A DNA stretch of 64,000 nt, from positions 310,001-374,000 of the forward strand of contig BRON01000010.1 in NCBI GenBank assembly GCA_024345305.1. The letters are read 5' to 3'. The translations under genes and the position numbers were made by a program. A model generated the notes under the pieces. That model saw nothing but the letters and a program-made list of their open reading frames with translations, was not told the origin of the DNA and made no database searches. The stretch is from Mrakia gelida. Its lineage: Eukaryota > Basidiomycota > Tremellomycetes > Cystofilobasidiales > Mrakiaceae. Positions 45,080-55,285 of this stretch are shown piece after piece (the first letter of the stretch is position 1; every line of letters starts with the position of its first letter).

Positions 45080-45763
45080 TTTGCTTGTGAGTGGTCCTCT
45101 TCTTTCTTCTGCCTCTCTCTCTTTCGCCACTGACGGATCTCGTCATCTCTCGTTGATCTCCAGAGCTTCGCTTCGAAAGGAGGAGAGCGCGACGACGACC
45201 GACGTCGGACGGTGGGAAGTCCAGCTTTCAGCAGCAACCTTGGATGTGATGATTTTCGCTTCTCTTGAGCCTGAATCTCTTCTCTCAATCATTTTCGTGC
45301 TATCCCAAGAGTATCAGGCCTCAGCTCTAGGCCAAAGAGCGTCGGTGTGATGTCGAACGAGCGAGGAACGCGAGACCGACGCGACTTTGGGTCCGGACCC
45401 TTTCGCAGATTTGTGATACGATTTGAGCTCGGTGATCGCACGTATGCTTGTTTTCTCAGGCTCGTTGGCTGCACGAAGCTTTTCAGAGGAGAGCAACGGT
45501 ACTAACCCCTTGAAACTGGACGACGGGAAGCTCCGCCGCTCGAACCCTTCTTCACCTCAACCCACCATCCTGCTTCTTCCTTGAGATTTTCGCAAACGCT
45601 CTTGTCGGGAGTTCGCACTCAGGACTACTCTCAATCTACTTGGGTCCCTTCCCCATCGTCTTGGGCCCTCCTTCACTCTTACAAAGACCTCAAAGTTCGA
45701 CCTTCCTCAGCTCCCTCCTGCCCTTCCTCCCACCCTCCTCCCTTCTTCCCTTGATCTCCTCGG
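45080..45763. other. Region between pseudogene 3 and bZIP gene 2
   Basis: About 680 bases. It starts with the presumed 3' UTR intron of pseudogene 3 (GTGAGTGG donor at 45087, CTGAC near 45130, acceptor near 45162). The remainder should contain the bZIP 2 promoter. Nothing else is supported. Confidence 0.45.
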
Positions 45764-47917
45764 ATGCCTCCTCGGTCGGTCTCTCCATCTCATCTGGAAG
45801 GGAAGTCGGCCAACGCTCTCGCTCAAGCTCGTCACAGACAGAAGAAGAAGGCTCATATACAGAACGTGAGTCTCCATCGTGCGAAGGAGGAGTTGAGCTC
45901 GCTCGCTCCATCCATCCCTTCGTCCTTCTCCGGCCTCGTCCCCTTCCAGTCACGCGAGCTGATATACCTCTCTTCATCCTCCTGTGTACTCTATCGACTC
46001 CTGACAGCTCGAAGAAGAAGTCTCCAAACTCAGGGAAGACAACGAGGAGCTGAAGGAGGAGATCGAGAGACTCAAAGCTCAACACCGTTCACCCTCCTCG
46101 ACGTCGTCCGCCGGCTCGTCCAAAGGCGATGAACTAGCAGAACTCAGACGATATGTAGCTCAGGTGAGAGCATGCTTCTGTCTTCTTTCCGACCTCTCTC
46201 CAAGTTTTGATCGATGCGTTTCAGCGAGCTCACCACCTCCCGTCCTCCCTCCCCTCCTCCTTTACGTTATCTCGTTCGTCCAGCTCGAATCCGCCCTTCC
46301 CGAATCTCATGCATCCCGTCGACCTCCCTCCTCCACCCACTACCCAATCCACGATGCTCGTCGTTCATCTGGAACTTCCAACTCGGACGATGGATCAGAC
46401 GCTTCCCCTTCGACCTCGAACTCAACCTCCTCCTCGTCGCGAGATCGTCACAAGGACTCCTCTGGTTCTGGTCGACCGAAGAAGAGAGCTGCTGCTCCAG
46501 ACTGGGGAGAGGGTGTCACGAAGGGAAAGGGGAAGGGGAAGGAGAGAGCTCGAAGTTCTCAGAGCGAGGAGGGAGGAGGGGACGAAGTCGGGGGAGGAGG
46601 AGGAAACAAGTTCGACGCGATTCGAAGTGCCTGGCCGAGCGCAGATCCGAAGGTCTTACTCGCTCTAGAGAAGTCGGCTTCGAAGTCGAAGTCGAAGGAT
46701 AGAGGGAAGGGCAAAGAAGCGGCCAGGAAAGGTTCTGGGGATGGGAAGCCAGCGGCTTGGACGAGCGATTGGTGGGAGGGAGTGCGTTCGAACTCGACCT
46801 CAGGTCCTTCTGCTACTACGGTGAGTTCAATCTTTCCACCACGCCCACTCTTCACGATCTCCTCAAGGCCTGCCTGACTCGACTTCTTGGCGTCTTTGCT
46901 TGCACAGATCCCCAATCCATCGACCTCGCGACCTGATCCTCTTCCCAACAATCCCTACCCCTCCGCCGCTCCTCCTCAAGGCTACCCGATCTCTCACCCT
47001 CTTTACCACCGGCCAGAAGTAGAAGTAATCAAGCTTCCAAATCGAAATCCTCCTTCCTCGCGCGTCTGGACGATTCCCTTCCCTCCTCCGGCTCTCGCAT
47101 CGTCTCGTTCGCCTCAACCTCAACCAACGTACGACTCGGTCAGCTCTTGGGGAGGACCAGGAGGTTTCTTACCTTCAGAGGGAGGGGATGAGGCCAGAGC
47201 TGACAGGGAGAGGGCGAGGGAGGAGTGGGGACGTGGCTTGGTCGTGAGTTCAGCAGGCTCGTCGAGCGCGTCGCTCCCATCCTTTGCTCGAGTCCAAGGA
47301 AATGACGGTGCTGACCTCCTCGCTCATTCGACCCACAGGCGGCTGCATCAGTAACGGGAGATGTTCTTCGAGACGATCAGGGAGGTCCGTTGGACGGGAT
47401 GCAGGTGGAGAGCGACGGGTGAGTCTTCGATGTTTCACGGTCGTCGTCTCTCTTCTCAAGCTGACTCGACTTCTCTTCAATCATCAGTCTTCTCCCCGCT
47501 GCCCTCACAGTTCCCGTTCCCCACACATCCACCTTCGGACCCTCCCCAACCTCGATGTTCGCTTCCAATCCCAACTACTCGTCGTTCGACTCGTTCCACC
47601 TTCATCGTCGAAACCGACCTCAAACCCAAGCCCAGACCACTCCAGCAAACTATCAACCTCCCATCTTCCATTTCAAGACCATCTCCTCTCCTTCATCTAT
47701 CACGAACTCCTCCTCCAACTCCAACGCTCTCTTCCCTCCCAAAAACATCGCGTCGACGCTCTCCAACCTCCCTCCTCTCGACACGAGCTCTCCGACGGCG
47801 CTCGGTCACCTTCCGACGTTCACGCTACCCGGGATGAGGGGATCCATGCCTTCCACGCCGAGCTCGAGCTTCAGGGGATCTCCTTCGTCGATGTCTGGGG
47901 TGGGGGTGGGAGGGTGA
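45764..47917 (+). CDS. bZIP transcription factor 2
   Basis: The ATG at 45764 starts MPPRSVSPSHLEGKSA, then the basic region NALAQARHRQKKKAHIQ (NxxAQxxHR signature), and a regular zipper LEEEVSKLREDNEELKEEIERL with Leu at every seventh place four times. Basic region and zipper are split by an intron (about 45868-46009). After that comes a Ser-rich region, a Gly/Lys-rich acidic-basic stretch, then FDAIRSAWPSADPKVLLALE and GKPAAWTSDWWEGV. The rest is Pro/Ser-rich and disordered, ending with SFRGSPSSMSGVGVGG. About six introns. The second half has no domain I know. This gene lies inside the inverted duplication of F-box genes but is itself single copy here. Confidence 0.75.
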
Positions 47918-48094
47918 ACGGAGCAGTGAGTGGACGCGCCGTCAAGATTCTCGTTTCAGCTTGCCTTTTTCTTCTTTTCCCCGACCTTTTGAGTTCTCTT
48001 TTTTCTTGGCTACTTTACGCTACTTACGAATTCTGATATACACGAATCGCTGTGGACGTGGTCGTATCGATTAACGCAAACGAAAGCTGCTAGA

Positions 48095-49370
48095 CTAGGG
48101 ACTACCCGTCACCTCCGTACTTCTCAAACTCAAGAACCTCCTCGCTCCCGAATCGACCTCCTCGAACTCGATCAACCCAGCCCACTTCATCTGCTTCTCC
48201 AACGCGACGACGTGAATCGACCAGGACCTCGTGATGCGACGCTCGAGGTTCTCCAACTGGTCTCGATCCTGGACTCGAAACACGACCTTCTCGAGCGACG
48301 GCGAAGTCAACAGCGCCAGCGACTCGTCCAGGCCGGGAACCTCCCCCATCAAATTGACCAGACCGTGTACGAGCGACGAGGAGGAGTACAGTTGCTGCTT
48401 GTAGCGACTGCATTCCAAGAGATCGTGGACGACGACGACCTTCTGCTCGCAAGCCCGAAGGAGCGAGTTGTGGAAGTAGATTCTGGGTCCGCTGTTGACG
48501 AATGTAAGGGACTTGAGGGAGCTCCACCAGAGCATGGACGGGAGGTCAAGTTGGACGAACGCGTCCTCGAGGGACGGGGAGGAGGAGATACCCTGGAGGA
48601 CGACGTGGGTTGGGTTGAAGAAGGCGAGGAGGGCTCGGAACTGGAAAGGACTTTTGGAGGGGGGTTCCTGTTGAACGACTTGGAGGGTGAGGTGCTTGAT
48701 GGACTTGAAGAAGCTGTCGGCGGATCCGTTCCGACTCAAGAGAGAAGGGACGACCAGTCGATGCTCGAAGACCTGCGAGCGGATCCTCCTGTCCTCGATT
48801 TCAACATCCTCGTAGATTTGCTTGTCTTTCAAGTCGACGACGAGCGTGAGGAACTTGATTTGGAAGAGATCGAGGTAAGGTTCGAGGCTCGGTTGTCGTT
48901 CGTCAGGGTCCTGTGAGAGAGAAGAGATGGGGGGAGGAGCGAGAAGACAAGGGAGGAGATGAGCTAGGTGAACTGCCTCTCAACTAGAATTCGGGTAGAT
49001 CAGACCAGAGACAGCTTGACCAACTCACCGATAAGCAAAAGAGCCTATGAAGACCTGCGATACCCTTGAGGGTGATGTCCGTGTAGAGAAGAGGCGAGGA
49101 GAGCTCGAGGAAGGCGAGGGAGACCTTGGAGGTGGAAGCGAGCGTTGCTGGATCGCAGAAGCGAAGGATCTCCTTCTTGAGTTCGATGGGGAGGGAGGGA
49201 AGAAGTCGAACCGAGGGTAGGATGAGCGAGGCAGATGGTTCTTGAATGGTTTCGACGGCGGGAAGGAGAGGAGGAGGGGAAAGACCTGAGATGGAAGGGA
49301 GGTTGAGGTGGGAGGAGGGAGGGGAGGGAGGGACCTCCTTCTCGACGGCGAACGACGGCGAGCCCGACAT
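48095..49370 (-). CDS. F-box-like protein 4 (type A, intact)
   Basis: Two exons: the ATG at 49370 (MSGSPSFAVEKEVPPSPP) to about 49029, and about 48912 to 48095. F-box-like segment: LPIELKKEILRFCDPATLAS, VSLAFLELSSPLLYTDITL. Exon 2 runs DPDERQPSLEPYLDLFQIKF through to WAGLIEFEEVDSGARRFLSL without interruption. After RRFL the sequence departs from the other copies: instead of ending in GE and a stop, the frame continues about a dozen residues (RSTEVTGSP) to TAG at 48095. The duplication border lies exactly here, so the end appears to have been replaced. About 385 residues. Possible SCF adaptor by analogy only. It is convergent with bZIP 2, 177 bases away. Confidence 0.72.
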
Positions 49371-49968
49371 GCTTGAGATGATGATGGTGATGTGAGAGTG
49401 ATGAGAGTGAGGACGGGGGAGGAAAAGGTCCTTGAGGTAAACCGAGCTGGTCGTTGAGGTCGTTGTGAGGGAGGAACGGCGAGATGAGCTCGAGCTCCTT
49501 TTCAGCCTCGCTTCTCTCTGCGCGCTCTTGACAGCTCTTGCCTCCCGACTCCGACCCCGATTCTGCTAGAACCATCCAGCTCCGAAATCTCTTTCCGTAC
49601 AAATCAGAATTGACCTCCTTTTACCCCGATTCCTCAAGCTCCTGGTCCGCTGGTCCAGGAGACGAACCGCCACTGCGGCCTCGTCGAGCTCAACCTTTTC
49701 TCTTCCCCTCCCCTCTACATCACAATGCCTCAAATGAAGACCTTCCGCGAGGGAGAGTGGACGCAGACTCGGAGTCGATCATAGAGTATGAAGGAACGAA
49801 AGCGTGACAAAGCAAACCGAAACGACGACGCGTCGCAGAGGCGAGAACGCATCCCCGATTTCGACAACGAAGGGGACGACGATCTGAGAACGGAGGCAAC
49901 GGGGAGAAGAAGAGGACGCTCAGCCCAGACTCGAGAGAAGAGACGATCCAGAATCGTGGACACTCACC
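49371..49968 (-). other. Spacer between F-box-like 5 and 4
   Basis: 598 bases, the counterpart of 43319-43909. A 3' UTR intron of gene 5 starts two bases after the stop (GTGAGTGTCC), with a CTGAG-type branch and an acceptor near 49880. A GACGCGTC octamer is at 49827. No gene. Confidence 0.6.
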
Positions 49969-50979
49969 TCAGTCTTCAACGACAACAGCGAAGAGCTCCC
50001 TCGAGCTCTCCGGCTCGACCGTCCCAACCACCGCCTCCATCTCCTGCTTCTCCTTCTCCGTCCTCATCACCAAGACTATGATTCCTTCCCACAACGATAC
50101 ATTCGCGAAGGACCATGCGACCATGGTGAACCTCTTGACCCAAACGAGCGAGACGACGGAGGGGAGATGCACGCGAACGACTCTGCGTTGATCGATGAAA
50201 GCAGAAGGGGGCAGGAAGCCGAGTTCGTACTTCACTCGGAATCCATTGAATGTGTTAGAGTGAAGGATGACCCCGCGAAAGGTAAGAAGCTCGATCCTCG
50301 TCCAATGGTGGAGCAGCGGGCTGCCATGCACGTCGGGGCAGTGAAATGTCGGACTCAGCGACCGGTTCGTCGCCTCACCTGCATCGTACTCGACTCGGAT
50401 GGGATTGACCTTGGGAAGCAGCGAGTAGTGAAGTTCCGGGAATCCGACCATGAGGTCCGAGGAGAACGAGAGGTAGAGGAGGTCGAGAGGAAGGGGGAGA
50501 TGGACGGTTCGGGAGGCCGAGAGGAAAGGAGGGAAAGCGAGCTGTTGCTGCGAGGAGAGGTCGATGTGAAGGGTTTGGATTTGGGAGAGGGATAGGAGGG
50601 AGTTTATTCGAGAGGGAGCGGAGGTCTGGGGGTCGAAGTAAGACGGAAGACGACGGTCAGGAAGCGAGAGCTTGGTCGAGGAGGGACGAGCGAACAAGCG
50701 GGCTCACCTCCGTCCTCTCGCAGAACAGCTTCTCGAGGGAGTGCCACGAGTTCACCGTCACATCCCTGTACAAGAGAGGCGACGAGGCGGCCAGGAAGTC
50801 GAACGACACTGCTCCGAGGACGGCGAGAGTAGAGGTGTCCGAGAGTTGAAGGATGCGAAGGAGGAGGTCCCAGTGGAATCGTCGAGCGAAAGGGACGAGC
50901 TGTAGAGACGAGGCAAGAAGCGAGGTTCGGTTCACAAGGTAGGAAACATCAGGTATGAGCGTATACTGACATCGGGCAT
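49969..50979 (-). CDS. F-box-like protein 5 (type B, intact)
   Basis: Exon 1 is tiny: ATG CCC GAT at 50979-50971, then an intron with a GTCAGT donor. Exon 2 has the F-box-like segment FHWDLLLRILQLSDTSTLAV, VSFDFLAASSPLLYRDVTV, WHSLEKLFCERTE. Exon 3 (about 50634 to 49969) begins TSAPSRINSLLSLSQIQTLH and ends ESSRELFAVVVED. About 290 residues, all in one frame across exons. It lacks the IEFEEVDSG tail of type A. The upstream leader probably contains a further intron (about 51140 to 51015). The assignment as F-box-like is from the LxxRILxxxDxxTLxxxxxVS pattern and neighbours, not from a profile search. Confidence 0.68.
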
Positions 50980-51905
50980 GGCTGAAAGGAGTGGAAAGGG
51001 TATTAAGGGAGGAGAGAGGGTCTGCGAAGAAGGGAAGGAAGGAAAGCGATGGTGAGCTCGACGTTTCATCTCATCTCTTCACTTCTCTCTCTCCCTATTT
51101 CATCCAGACAGAGCTCGTCGTCGCCATCTCATACTCACCTGGAAGATGGTGTTCAGAGACGTCGCTGCGAACGGAAGAGAAGCGCGGAAAAGCGAGGATG
51201 GGTGTCAGAAGCGAGCGGAACTGATGAGGGCGAATCGGTTTCGAGGCGGCCCCTCCCCTTTTGCTTTCCTCGCCTTGACGACGCTTTGAGAGGATTGTAT
51301 CTCGAGTCCAGCCTCGCGGCTACTTCATCTCGCTTGACTGTTCACGAGAGTCTTTTCCTGAACCTCGGTCCGACCAGAATAACAACGACACGGCGCGTCG
51401 ACTCAACTCGCCAGCTCGATCTTTCGCGTTCAGCAGCAGGAGACGGAGTCGAGTAGAAGGGGTCAGATTGATATTCCGTGAATCATCGTCAAAAAAGAGC
51501 AAAGCAAAGAGCAAAGTGTAAGAGAGAAGGATGGAGAAAGACTGGTGAGAAGGAGACGAGCGAGCACAAATCGAGAGAAGCAAGAGGAAAAAAGAGGCCT
51601 GCGCCGAGGCTTAGGAGGTGAAGGAAAGGAGAGAGGGAGATATAAGAGGGAGAGGATCAAGTCGAGGATATAGTGGTGGGAGGCAAAGAGAAGGAGAGAG
51701 GCTAAAGAGATACAAGTGAAAGAACGAGAGCGAGGGAACGACGCGTCGAACCGGCCCTCCGTCGAAGTCCTCCGTCGTCAAAAGCAAGTAGTGAAACAAA
51801 GAGAAGTGAGAAACTAAAACACGAGGGCGTAGTCTAGACCTTCCTATCGAAATCAAAGCTGAGAAGCTGAAGCGAGAGCGAGAGTTGACGACCTCCTCTC
51901 TCCGT
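50980..51905. other. Region between F-box-like 5 and the Sec14-like stop
   Basis: About 925 bases. The left 200 belong to the F-box leader with its 5' UTR intron. The middle and right contain low-complexity GA-rich sequence (51560-51740) and a GACGCGTC octamer at 51740, probably 3' UTR of the Sec14-like gene. No gene is supported. Confidence 0.45.
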
Positions 51906-54012
51906 TCAAGCCGTGACGGGTCCTCCGTTACCCAAACCCATGCTCTTGATGTTCATGCTCAAGAACTCGTCCTCCCCAACTCCGCTTCCCTTGACCCAGC
52001 CGAGCTCGACAGCCTCGTTGTGAGTCTCGATGCTGCTCTTCCCGCTTCGACCGCTCATCGAGCTCGTTGGACTTTGGGTGAAGATGGCGTTGGCGACCGC
52101 TGGATCGGGGTAGGCTCCTTTGGGAATGAGAGAGGAGTGGTGGGTAGGGATGTGGGTTCCAGGGATGACTCGAGAGGTGGGAGGAGGTATCGTGCGAGAT
52201 TCGGGAGTTCGAGGTGAGGATCGGTGGGTGGAAGAGGAGGAGGAGCGTCGAGAGGAGTGGGCCGACGAGGAGGGAGAGTTGATGGAGGACGAGGAAGCTG
52301 AGGTTCGAAGGACTGAGGAGGTGGGTTCGTCGGTGACGATGGGAGTAAGGATTCCGTTGGAGGTAGCTGGTGGTTGTCCGGTTCGTCCTCGAACGGAGGT
52401 TTCCGACATCTGGCGCGTCGGCGAGGAGGTGCCTGAGACGTTCTCTTCCGAACTCCCATCATCGTACCCCTCATCCCTCCTCAGGTTCCCAACCTTCCCC
52501 ACAGGTTTCACCCTCCCTTGCTTAGAGTCCCAGCATATGGGTCCTCGGACCCATTCTCCTCCAAGAGCCTTCTTCGCGTCCTCGTCGAGGTTGGGATCCT
52601 GACCGTACGTCCAATCCAGCTCTCCTCCGTACTCGATGGGTATCGACTCCTTGGGCATCATCGTGAGGAGGGTGGGGAGGGTGTCGTGGGAGAGGATGTG
52701 AATTTTGTCGACCTGAGATTATTGAAGCGAAGATAAGATGATCAGCGAAGGCTCGATTCGAAACGGCAGGAGCTTCCGAGCTCCTCTCTTCGCCTCGCTT
52801 CTTCTAGCTCAGCCGAAGGAAAGTCGTACGACTCACGGTTCCAGGGTCAAACCATTTCTTCGCCCAGTTGAAGACGGTAGGGAAGAAGGAAGGAGCTCCA
52901 ACGACGAAGACTCGGTCGATCTGGAAAGAGCAAGAGCAAAGGGAGGTGAGCGGATCGACTCTCGAAAGTTGAGTTTGTTGAGCTTTGAGACTCACCGTTT
53001 CAGGGAAGTTCGCGCTCGCTACTTGACTCGCGACTTGAAGATGACTTCTGAGGCCCCAGAACCTGCTCAGTCCTACTCCTCCTACGTCGACGATGGAGTT
53101 GCTGCCACTGATGACGGACATGGGCTGATCCGGGTGCTGGATCGCGGTGGTGAAGGGGAGGAGGAATCGAATGAGGGCGAAAGTGACGACGGCGATGGAG
53201 GAGGAGGAGGCAGCGTCGTTGGGGATGAGTCGAGAGAGGGCAGCTGGTGTGAGTGCTGAGATCTTGTAGACGTAGATGGGGAGACCGCGCTGTAAACAAG
53301 GAAGGGAGCCGAGGAGGGCGAAGCGAGTCAGAGAACGAAGGGAAGCGGACGTCATCCAGAAAGGGCGCCTGAGACGAGACGAGGCGATTTCTGTGAAAGT
53401 GTAGTAGTAGTAGATCCCACCCACCCTATCTCGCCTCCCCACGAACATGGGATACAATCTCCTGAGAGCCTCGTAGCCCTCGACGTCGTAGTTCTCGTAG
53501 GCCTCGTCCACGCCCTTATCATCTCGCCAAGTGAGGAAGTCGGTGTACTGTTTCACGGCTCCTTCGATGTTGAACTTCCTAGCTCGGAGGAAACGACTGC
53601 AAGGAAGATCAAGAGCAAGATATAGAGGTCAGAGAGGCTCGAAGACGAAGGAGAGAAGGGTGTGGAGCTGTACGTACAGTAGCGTCGAATCGTCGACTCG
53701 CCCTCTCCCCTTCCCCCCTCCTTCCTCCCTCGCACCTCCTTCCGAGTAGGCACCACGTTTGGAGAGCTCCTCCTTGAACTCCTCGAGCTTGACTTCTTGC
53801 TCTGGGGTGAGGTGACCGACGTGTCCTGAGAGGGGGTTCCTAGCTGCTGAGCCGTCTTCGTGCGACTCGAGGGATCCTCGGCGAGAACCAGTGGGAGTGG
53901 TCGTGGTTGGTTTGCTCCACCTAGAGAGATGGGAGGACGCGACAGAGGACGACCTAGAGAGACTGCGAGAGTGGAGCTCTTCCGAGGCGACGACAGAGGA
54001 GCGACGAGACAT
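51906..54012 (-). CDS. Sec14-like CRAL-TRIO lipid transfer protein
   Basis: Start at 54012 (MSRRSSVVASEELHSRSLSR). N-terminal disordered region, then the CRAL-TRIO N-domain (LTPEQEVKLEEFKEELSKRG, STLLRFLRARKFNIEGAVKQ, DFLTWRDDKGVDE). The lipid-binding domain follows: RGLPIYVYKISALTPAALSR, GLSRFWGLRSHLQVASQVAS, NFPETIDRVFVVGAPSFFPT, WFDPGTVDKIHILSHDTLPT, and MPKESIPIEYGGELDW. This order is that of Sec14-type phosphatidylinositol transfer proteins, which act at Golgi, endosome or plasma membrane. A C-terminal tail of about 200 Ser/Thr/Pro-rich residues is extra relative to Sec14p. About six introns are visible. The closest family member is not determined; Sec14 itself lacks such a long tail. 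Confidence 0.86.
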
Positions 54013-55285
54013 ATCGAGGGAAGGGGGGAAGAAGGGAGCAGGAAGAGGTTGGAGGTCAGGAAGCTCAAGGCCGATTTTCTTTGGCCGTTCGCTCGAATCG
54101 AAGCTGACAAGGCTCCCTTAGCTCCCATTACTGATCATCGCCCCGACTCCCTCCATGACCGAGACCGTTCAGATCAGAAAATTCTCGTCCATCGAAACCT
54201 CGCCTTCGAGAATCTGAGCAAATTTGCGTGCGTTTTCAGGCAGCGAAAGAAGAAAAGAAAGAACGGACCCGGCCGCCTGAACGCTCGCTCGGCAACCTCT
54301 CTGCTCTCTCCTCTTTCCATGCCCGCCTCGCCTCGCTTCTTTCTCAGCACAGGTGACTCTTTCTTCTCTACAGCCTCTTCTCATCGAACAGCTTCCTCTG
54401 AGCAGCCCACTCGCAGATTTTCACTCGCCCAGCACGCGGGCTGACTACAACCTGAGACCCTCTCGGAAGCGGTCGAGAGCGAGGTGGGGTCGGTCGCGTC
54501 GCCTGCTACAACATTACGCGTCGAAGGAAACAACAGCCCAGGGAATCAACATCACTCGGTTTGACCTTCCAGAAGCTCATGCTAAAAACGAAGCTTCTAC
54601 GCGAAGGTGGAGGGTGGGAAGGGGCCTGCTCGACGCGTCGCGAGCGAGAAAGGTTTTCTAAATGGGTCCCGAGAGACGGACGGCGGTTCAGCCCTTCGCC
54701 GAGCTGCAGGACGCGTCTCGGTTCCTCCTTTCGGCTTTCGTTCGCGAGCAGATCTTCTCTCTTGGCTCCAGAGGGAGGTTTGGGAAGATTTTCAGCAGGT
54801 TTTTGAGGCTCTCGCGAAGGAGCTGGACTGAGAGCGGACGTGCTGCTCGAAGTAGAAAGGAGAGAGACCTCGGTCACCGTCCTCAGGCAACCGGACTGAA
54901 ATTCTTGAGCTGATCCGCTTTGAACTCTAGGAGGGAAGGTCGTATGTAGTACCTACGAGTGCCAGAGAGATGGAAAGGTCGGATTATATCGCTTTGAGCG
55001 GAGAAGAGCGCGAAAAGGAACGTGAACAAACTTGTTTGGTTGAATTCGAGCGACGCGTCTTTCGCTCGTCCTCTCCTTCTTCGCCCAGACAATCTGCCTC
55101 CGAATCATGACACAAGCTGCCGCATCCCTTGCTCGGATGATTTCCAAACCTCTCTCGATTGTCACGAGACGTCTCAAGAAAACCGGACATGAAACGCGTC
55201 GTGTCGAACGTAAAAGCAAACCAAAGTCCTCCTCCTCCCGTCATGCTCCCACAAGAAGTTAAAGCAAGAACTGAATCGAAGGAAG
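54013..55285. other. Long intergenic region, Sec14-like start / Mph1 stop
   Basis: 1.27 kb, the second longest gap. It is dense in ACGCGT: 54512-area, 54632, 54709, 55052 and near 55195, with another octamer at 55372 just inside the last Mph1 intron. A short basic open frame (55107-55262) is discussed as a finding. No longer exon is supported. Confidence 0.45.

Larger units (their letters stand above)
48130..51200 (-). repeat. Segmental duplication, right copy (inverted relative to 42050-45060)
   Basis: Holds F-box-like 5 then 4 in the same order and spacing as the left copy, on the other strand. Similarity includes the 5' leader: both show CGACGTCTC, then CTGAAC and GGTGAGTA near 51170-51130 and 42105-42140. 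On the 3' side similarity ends just after the codons for RRFL of gene 4. Confidence 0.85.

Noticed and set aside
42050..51200. A transposon as the cause of the F-box duplication
   Set aside because: No transposase, reverse transcriptase, terminal repeats or target-site duplications were seen at the block borders. The copies keep introns and spacers, which fits segmental duplication.
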